Below, piece by piece: positions 59,378-64,000 of a stretch of 64,000 nt of DNA (the first letter of the stretch is position 1; every line of letters starts with the position of its first letter). The notes beneath the pieces were generated by a model. It was not told where the DNA came from, did no database searches, and saw only the letters and a list, made by a program, of their open reading frames with translations. Location: positions 359,856 to 423,855 of the forward strand of contig NZ_FOYX01000001.1 in the NCBI RefSeq assembly GCF_900112245.1. The letters run 5' to 3'. This DNA is from Maribacter stanieri (lineage in GTDB: Bacteria > Bacteroidota > Bacteroidia > Flavobacteriales > Flavobacteriaceae). The translations under genes were made by a program, and so were the position numbers.

Positions 59378-60505
59378 TCATTTTACACTGAAATAATCAG
59401 CCGTTTTTGTAGCTAAAAGCACGGCTGCGTGCTTCATATTATACTCAAGATCCTTACTCTCATCTTGAATTTCAAATACATCGAAAATACCCCTTTGTTT
59501 TAATACATGTTTAGAGATGTCCAACTTTCCACAAATAGCAATTACAGGTAAATCATACCTTCTACCCAAATTAATTATCCCTTGCAATAATTTACCATTC
59601 AAAGTCTGCTCATCAATTTTACCCTCTCCTGTAATAATATAATCAAAACGTTCTCTTGCCAAAAGCTTATGAACACCAGAAAGCTCTAAAATAAAATCTA
59701 TACCACTTAAAAATTCTGCATCGAAAAAAGTTTTCAACCCAAAAGCAGCTCCTCCTGCCGCACCAGCACCAGGTAGTTCCGCATGATCTACGTTGTATTT
59801 CTTCGACACAATGGTATTTAGATTTTTAAGCCCCATATCAAGATCTTCAATAATCACATCTGTTGCTCCTTTTTGTTTAGCATAAACATAAGCAGCTCCA
59901 TTTTCACCGAATAATGGATTGGTAACATCATTTACCGCATAAAACTTAACCTTCTTTAAATCTGTAGATATGGCTGTATCATCTATAGTTTTTAATAACT
60001 GTAAGCTAGACCCTATTGTATCTAACTTCTCTCCCTTATCATCTAAAAATAGATACCCCAAAGCTCTAGCCATGCCAATACCACCATCGTTTGTTGCACT
60101 ACCCCCTAAGCCAATATAAATATGCTCTACACCTTTTTCAACGGCGTCCTTTATTTGTAAACCAGTTCCATAGGTTGTGGTTAACATAGGATTTTGCTGT
60201 TCTGGCAACAACAACTCCATACCAGATGCATTTGCCAATTCTATGTATGCAGAATTTGTTTTCTGATTGTATAAGTAATAAGATTGAATCAATTTCCCTA
60301 ATGGGTTCTCGCTAATTACCTGCATAGAAATGCAAGGTATGTAACTGGCAACGGCATTCATAAAACCATCACCACCATCTGATGCTTTGATGTAGTGAGA
60401 GGCATACGGAATACCTGATTCTTTTATACCTGAAATAAAAGCCTTGGTAAAGGCTTCACTCGATAAAGACCCTTTAAATTTATCTGGAATGAGTAATAGT
60501 TTCAT
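59378..60505 (-). CDS. Glycerate kinase (GlxK/GarK type)
   Basis: A 375-residue type II glycerate kinase that phosphorylates D-glycerate to 2-phosphoglycerate (or 3-phosphoglycerate in some members). Typical motifs are the N-terminal P-D-K-F-K-G-S-L-S-S, the A-S-D-G-G-D-G-F loop (41-48), G-L-G-G-S-A-T-N-D-G-G-I-G-M (about 130-143) and G-A-G-A-A-G-G-A near 240. It starts immediately after the DASS transporter stop (60506/60505), so the two are coupled. The pair suggests uptake and use of a C3-C4 acid. Confidence 0.93.
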   Translation of the reverse strand: MKLLLIPDKFKGSLSSEAFTKAFISGIKESGIPYASHYIKASDGGDGFMNAVASYIPCISMQVISENPLGKLIQSYYLYNQKTNSAYIELANASGMELLLPEQQNPMLTTTYGTGLQIKDAVEKGVEHIYIGLGGSATNDGGIGMARALGYLFLDDKGEKLDTIGSSLQLLKTIDDTAISTDLKKVKFYAVNDVTNPLFGENGAAYVYAKQKGATDVIIEDLDMGLKNLNTIVSKKYNVDHAELPGAGAAGGAAFGLKTFFDAEFLSGIDFILELSGVHKLLARERFDYIITGEGKIDEQTLNGKLLQGIINLGRRYDLPVIAICGKLDISKHVLKQRGIFDVFEIQDESKDLEYNMKHAAVLLATKTADYFSVK

Positions 60506-61972
60506 TTATTTAAATTTTTGGGGGAAACTATTTATTGAAATATCCCATAACTCTGGGAGTACAAAATATACGAAAAAGGTTAATATAATAATAGAAATAA
60601 CATTCATAAAGAAACCTTTACTCACCATATCCGGTATTCTTAAGTAACCAGACCCAAAAACAACAGCATTTGGTGGCGTGGCTACAGGCAACATAAAAGC
60701 ACATGATGCCGCCACCGCAGCACCTACCATTAAAACGAAAGGATGCACATCTATAGTCAATGCCATCGGAGCCAAAACTGGCAGTAACATTGCCGTAGTT
60801 GCCAAATTAGAAGTTATTTCGGTTAAAAAATTCACTGCTGCGATCAGCACTAGTATCAAAATAATAATTGGCAAACCTGCCAAAGAAGTCATTTGACTTC
60901 CTATCCAGACTGCCAAACCACTTACCTCAAATCCCTTTGCCAGCGCCATTCCACCACCAAACAATAGAATTATACCCCATGGCATTTTTACCGCTTCTTC
61001 CCAATTTATTATCTGATCTCCTTTCTTTTTAGACGGAATCAAAAACAATACGATTGCAAAAAATATAGCAATAATGGTATCATCTAAACCAGGTAGTATT
61101 TTCTGTAATAAAAATGAACGCGTGATCCAACAGAAAGCTGTTAATGCAAATACGAATGCCACAACTTTCTCTTCATATGATATTTTACCAAGATTAGATA
61201 ACAATCTTTTGATTTCTTCCTTACCGCCCGGAAAGGATTTTTGCTTAAACTTGAAAGCATACTTCGTTAGATATTTCCAACAGATAAAAATAAGTATAAT
61301 GGATATTGGCAATCCAAAAGCAAACCATTGCATAAAGGTTATTTCATAGCCATAAGTATCTAAAACTACACCTGCTAAAACCAAATTTGGCGGCGTACCT
61401 ATTAATGTTGCCACACCACCTATAGAGGCACTATAGGCAATTGCCAACATTAATGCCTTCCCAAAAGTTTTATTCTCGTCTTCAGCTGTTTTTGGATTAT
61501 CTTCTAGTTGCTTAATTATCGCCAAACCTATCGGTAACATCATCACCGATGTTGCCGTATTTGAAATCCACATAGATAAAAATGCGGTAGCCACCATAAA
61601 GCCAAGAATAATCTTTCTAACATCTGACCCTATTAAATTGATGATATTTAAGGCTATTCTTCTGTGTAAATTCCATTTTTCAATAGCTATAGCTATTATA
61701 AAACCGCCCATATACAAAAAAACATACTTATGACCGAAAGAACCTGATGTTGCCGATAATTCTAACCCACCAGATAATGGAAATAAAACCAAAGGCAATA
61801 GCGCCGTTACGGCAATTGGAATAGCTTCCGTAATCCACCATACGGCAATCCAAATGGTTGAAGCCAGCACTGCATTGGCTTGCTCAGAAAGTCCTACTGG
61901 ATGAAAAAAGAAATGAATTATAATAAATAAAATAGGACCCAAGATCAATCCCAGTAATTTTGTTTTACTCAT
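60506..61972 (-). CDS. DASS/SLC13-type sodium-carboxylate symporter
   Basis: A 488-residue inner-membrane symporter with about 11-12 hydrophobic segments. The family signature S-N-T-A-T-S (about 139-144, in the ISNTATSVMMLP stretch) and its inverted-repeat partner S-N-L-A-T-T near 390 mark the two hairpin-loop Na+/substrate sites. The C-terminal half carries P-V-A-T-P-P-N-A, also typical. Members bring in succinate, citrate, malate or sulfate. Direct coupling to glycerate kinase points to an organic acid, possibly glycerate or tartronate; this is inferred. The gene lies 60 bases upstream of the DUF423 gene's 3' end. Confidence 0.92.
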   Translation of the reverse strand: MSKTKLLGLILGPILFIIIHFFFHPVGLSEQANAVLASTIWIAVWWITEAIPIAVTALLPLVLFPLSGGLELSATSGSFGHKYVFLYMGGFIIAIAIEKWNLHRRIALNIINLIGSDVRKIILGFMVATAFLSMWISNTATSVMMLPIGLAIIKQLEDNPKTAEDENKTFGKALMLAIAYSASIGGVATLIGTPPNLVLAGVVLDTYGYEITFMQWFAFGLPISIILIFICWKYLTKYAFKFKQKSFPGGKEEIKRLLSNLGKISYEEKVVAFVFALTAFCWITRSFLLQKILPGLDDTIIAIFFAIVLFLIPSKKKGDQIINWEEAVKMPWGIILLFGGGMALAKGFEVSGLAVWIGSQMTSLAGLPIIILILVLIAAVNFLTEITSNLATTAMLLPVLAPMALTIDVHPFVLMVGAAVAASCAFMLPVATPPNAVVFGSGYLRIPDMVSKGFFMNVISIIILTFFVYFVLPELWDISINSFPQKFK

Positions 61973-62033
61973 ACTAGCGCCATTATAGGTTGAAAATACG
62001 TTATTTAAGTGCTAAAATGCCGTATTAACCTGT

Positions 62034-62426
62034 CTATTTCAAAATTTTTGACTTCACAATTCCGTAACCTAATAATGCCCAGGCCGCCAATAAAAATAAG
62101 CCGCCAATAGGAGTGACAATTCCAAAAACTTTAAAGTCAAAATCTACAAGTGAATTCAAGGCCAGTACATAAATTGAAAATGAAAATAGCACTACACCAA
62201 TTACTGTACATAGGTATATTGTCTTTTTAGATTTCACCATTTCAAAAGGTATTAAGCCAAGAGCGAACAGAAAAAAGGCATGATACATTTGATACCGAAC
62301 TCCTGTTTCAAAAGTTGCCACAGCTTGGGCATCCACTATATTTTTTAACCCATGTGCGCCAAATGCACCAAATGCAACCGCCAACAGTCCAAATAGACAA
62401 GCTGTACCTAAAATTGTTTTTTTCAT
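62034..62426 (-). CDS. DUF423 membrane protein (YgdD-like)
   Basis: A 130-residue small membrane protein. The frame is open from 62492, but the first 22 residues are not family-like; the better start is the ATG at 62426 (MKKTILGTACLFGLLAVAFGAFGAHGL). The signature G-A-F-G-A-H-G-L (about 20-27) is that of DUF423/YgdD, followed by Y-Q-M-Y-H-A-F-F-L and four hydrophobic segments in all. Function unknown; it is a very widespread inner-membrane protein. It lies divergent from the saccharopine dehydrogenase gene. Confidence 0.85.
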   Translation of the reverse strand: MKKTILGTACLFGLLAVAFGAFGAHGLKNIVDAQAVATFETGVRYQMYHAFFLFALGLIPFEMVKSKKTIYLCTVIGVVLFSFSIYVLALNSLVDFDFKVFGIVTPIGGLFLLAAWALLGYGIVKSKILK

Positions 62427-62507
62427 AACTTTTTCTATAACATTATTTATAAATGTAACAATTTGATACCTTAGTAAAATCGTTACAATCAAAAATACTG
62501 AAAACGT

Positions 62508-63881
62508 ATGATGCGAAAAATTCTTGTTATCGGCGCAGGTAAGTCCACCTCTTATTTATTGGATTATCTTTTAGGAAAAGCGGAATCTGAAAAATTAGAA
62601 ATCACCATTGGTGATATTAACCCTGATGCAATATCACCAGTTATCGCCAACCATGAATATTGTAATGTTATTGGTCTAGATATTTTTGATGATGCTGAAA
62701 GGAAAAAAGTAATTGAAAACTCTGATATCGTTATTTCAATGCTTCCTGCTCGTTTTCACATTAAGGTAGCAAAAGATTGTGTTACTTTAAAAAAACACCT
62801 TGTAACTGCTTCTTACGTTAGTCCAGAACTACTTGCTCTTGATAAAAAAGTTAAGGAAGCCGGACTCGTATTCATGAATGAAATAGGTCTTGACCCTGGT
62901 GTAGATCACATGAGTGCCATGCAAGTAATTGACCGTATACGCGATAACGGTGGCAAAATAATATTATTTGAATCTTTTTGTGGAGGTCTGGTAGCCCCAG
63001 AACATGATAATAACCTTTGGAACTATAAATTTACATGGAACCCAAGAAATGTTGTACTTGCCGGCCAAGGTGGTACCGCTAAGTTTATTCAAGAAGGGAC
63101 ATACAAATACATACCTTACCACCGACTTTTTAGACGTACAGAGTTTTTTGAAATTGAAGGGTATGGTCGTTTTGAGGGATATGCCAATCGCGATTCATTA
63201 AACTACAGGGAAGCATATAAGTTACAAGATGCCTTAACCATTTACAGAGGAACCATGCGTCGTGTAGGTTTTTCCAAAGCATGGAATATGTTCATACAAT
63301 TAGGAGCTACCGACGATACATATACTATTGAAAACTCTGAAAATATGAGCTATCGTGAGTTCATTAACCTTTTTCTTCCTTATTCCCCAACCGATTCTGT
63401 TGAATTAAAACTGAGGCACTACCTTAAAATAGATCAAGATGATATTCGTTGGGACAAATTATTGGAACTAAACATTTTTGACCAGACAAAACAAATAGGA
63501 ATACCTAATGCGACCCCCGCACAGGCACTCCAAAAGATTCTTGAAGATAGCTGGACATTAAAGGCCGAAGAGAAAGACATGATTGTTATGTACCATAAAT
63601 TCGGATACGAATTAAATGGAGAGAAAAAGCAAATTGATTCTAAATTAGTGGTTACAGGAGAAAATCAAACTTTTACGGCAATGGCAAAAACCGTAGGATT
63701 ACCAGTTGCCATGGCCGCTTTAAAAATTCTTAACGGCGAAATTAATACTCCAGGTGTACAGATACCTATTAGCAAAGAAGTATATGAACCAATATTAAAA
63801 GAGCTTGAGTCTTACGGCGTTAATTTTAAGGAGTATGAATTACCATATTTAGGCTATAATCCAAATTCTGTAGTTAACTAA
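62508..63881 (+). CDS. Saccharopine dehydrogenase (LYS9-like)
   Basis: A 457-residue member of the saccharopine dehydrogenase family. The Rossmann motif is V-I-G-A-G-K-S-T-S (7-15), followed by the S-M-L-P-A-R-F-H stretch near 78-85 and N-E-I-G-L-D-P-G-V-D-H-M (about 124-135), both typical of LYS9/LYS1-type enzymes that cleave saccharopine to glutamate and aminoadipate semialdehyde. The length is close to that of yeast LYS9 (446). Two ATG codons in a row (62508, 62511) are possible starts. The gene that begins 60 bases downstream appears to encode an Lrp/AsnC regulator, which is consistent with lysine catabolism. Confidence 0.85.
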   Translation: MMRKILVIGAGKSTSYLLDYLLGKAESEKLEITIGDINPDAISPVIANHEYCNVIGLDIFDDAERKKVIENSDIVISMLPARFHIKVAKDCVTLKKHLVTASYVSPELLALDKKVKEAGLVFMNEIGLDPGVDHMSAMQVIDRIRDNGGKIILFESFCGGLVAPEHDNNLWNYKFTWNPRNVVLAGQGGTAKFIQEGTYKYIPYHRLFRRTEFFEIEGYGRFEGYANRDSLNYREAYKLQDALTIYRGTMRRVGFSKAWNMFIQLGATDDTYTIENSENMSYREFINLFLPYSPTDSVELKLRHYLKIDQDDIRWDKLLELNIFDQTKQIGIPNATPAQALQKILEDSWTLKAEEKDMIVMYHKFGYELNGEKKQIDSKLVVTGENQTFTAMAKTVGLPVAMAALKILNGEINTPGVQIPISKEVYEPILKELESYGVNFKEYELPYLGYNPNSVVN

Positions 63882-63940
63882 ACCCTTTTAACTGTCAGAT
63901 TGAAACCAAATAAGTACATTTATGTTTATTTTGATAAAAC

Positions 63941-64000
63941 ATGAAAACACCAACTTCTTTGGCTAAAATTGACGGAATAGATAAGAAAATCTTACGATTT
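63941..64000 (+). CDS. Lrp/AsnC-family regulator, N-terminal fragment
   Basis: The first 20 codons (MKTPTSLAKIDGIDKKILRF) run off the window. The D-x-x-D-K-K-I-L-R pattern is the conserved opening of the Lrp/AsnC helix-turn-helix domain. The ATG lies 59 bases after the saccharopine dehydrogenase stop codon. The call rests on a very short stretch but the motif is characteristic. Confidence 0.6.
   Translation, partial: MKTPTSLAKIDGIDKKILRF

Overview
The window is AT-rich chromosomal DNA of a member of the Bacteroidota, most likely a marine-type Flavobacteriaceae. The evidence is the gene content: T9SS type A sorting tails, a TonB-dependent receptor with a CarboxypepD_reg-like domain, DUF4271 next to hemD, a DUF4296 lipoprotein, lipoproteins ending in SCS/ACS lipoboxes, MacB-like permeases ending in NPVKSLRTE, and many -7 boxes of the Bacteroidota type TAnnTTTG. 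The genus cannot be fixed from the sequence alone. No rRNA, tRNA, CRISPR array, prophage or intact insertion sequence was seen.

Layout. 1-3318 is a minus-strand redox and Fe-S block (Mrp/ApbC carrier, Nfu scaffold, ferredoxin-NADP reductase, 2Fe-2S ferredoxin), with a decayed four-helix-bundle gene wedged between reductase and ferredoxin and a 13-copy heptamer repeat at the window edge. 3512-5185 is a lipoprotein amidase. 5397-34186 is the dominant feature: a minus-strand export array of one TolC-type channel, one HlyD/MacA-type adaptor, two LolD/MacB-type ATPases and ten tandem paralogous MacB/FtsX permeases of 782-817 residues, each an internal duplication with two coupling motifs. Divergent from it (34388-37098) is a two-component pair made of a sigma54 activator and an intramembrane-sensing PAS kinase. 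A sigma54-like promoter and an inverted-repeat activator site lie before tolC, and a second, similar promoter and site pair lies in the one large gap inside the permease array (20746-20938).

37101-38766 holds an alkyltransferase-like protein, a LysE-type exporter and TrmB. 38810-45027 holds a PhoR/PhoB-like pair divergent from a beta-helix-like lipoprotein and a TonB-dependent receptor, with 11-bp-phased TAACRTT repeats in the divergent region. 45161-49302 is accessory: four small lipoproteins, two proteins that are only a signal peptide plus a T9SS tail, and an orphan LuxE-like acyl-protein synthetase. 49351-63881 is mostly housekeeping: tyrS, an SDR epimerase, a GT2-pyrC-DUF4296 operon, a GT39-DUF4271 pair followed by hemD, pckA, a glycerate kinase with a DASS carboxylate transporter, a DUF423 protein and saccharopine dehydrogenase. 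The first 20 codons of an Lrp/AsnC regulator run off the right edge.

The best candidate for an undescribed system is the ten-permease array with its own sigma54 circuit: a single tunnel (adaptor plus TolC) and one or two ATPases that could be shared by many alternative permeases.
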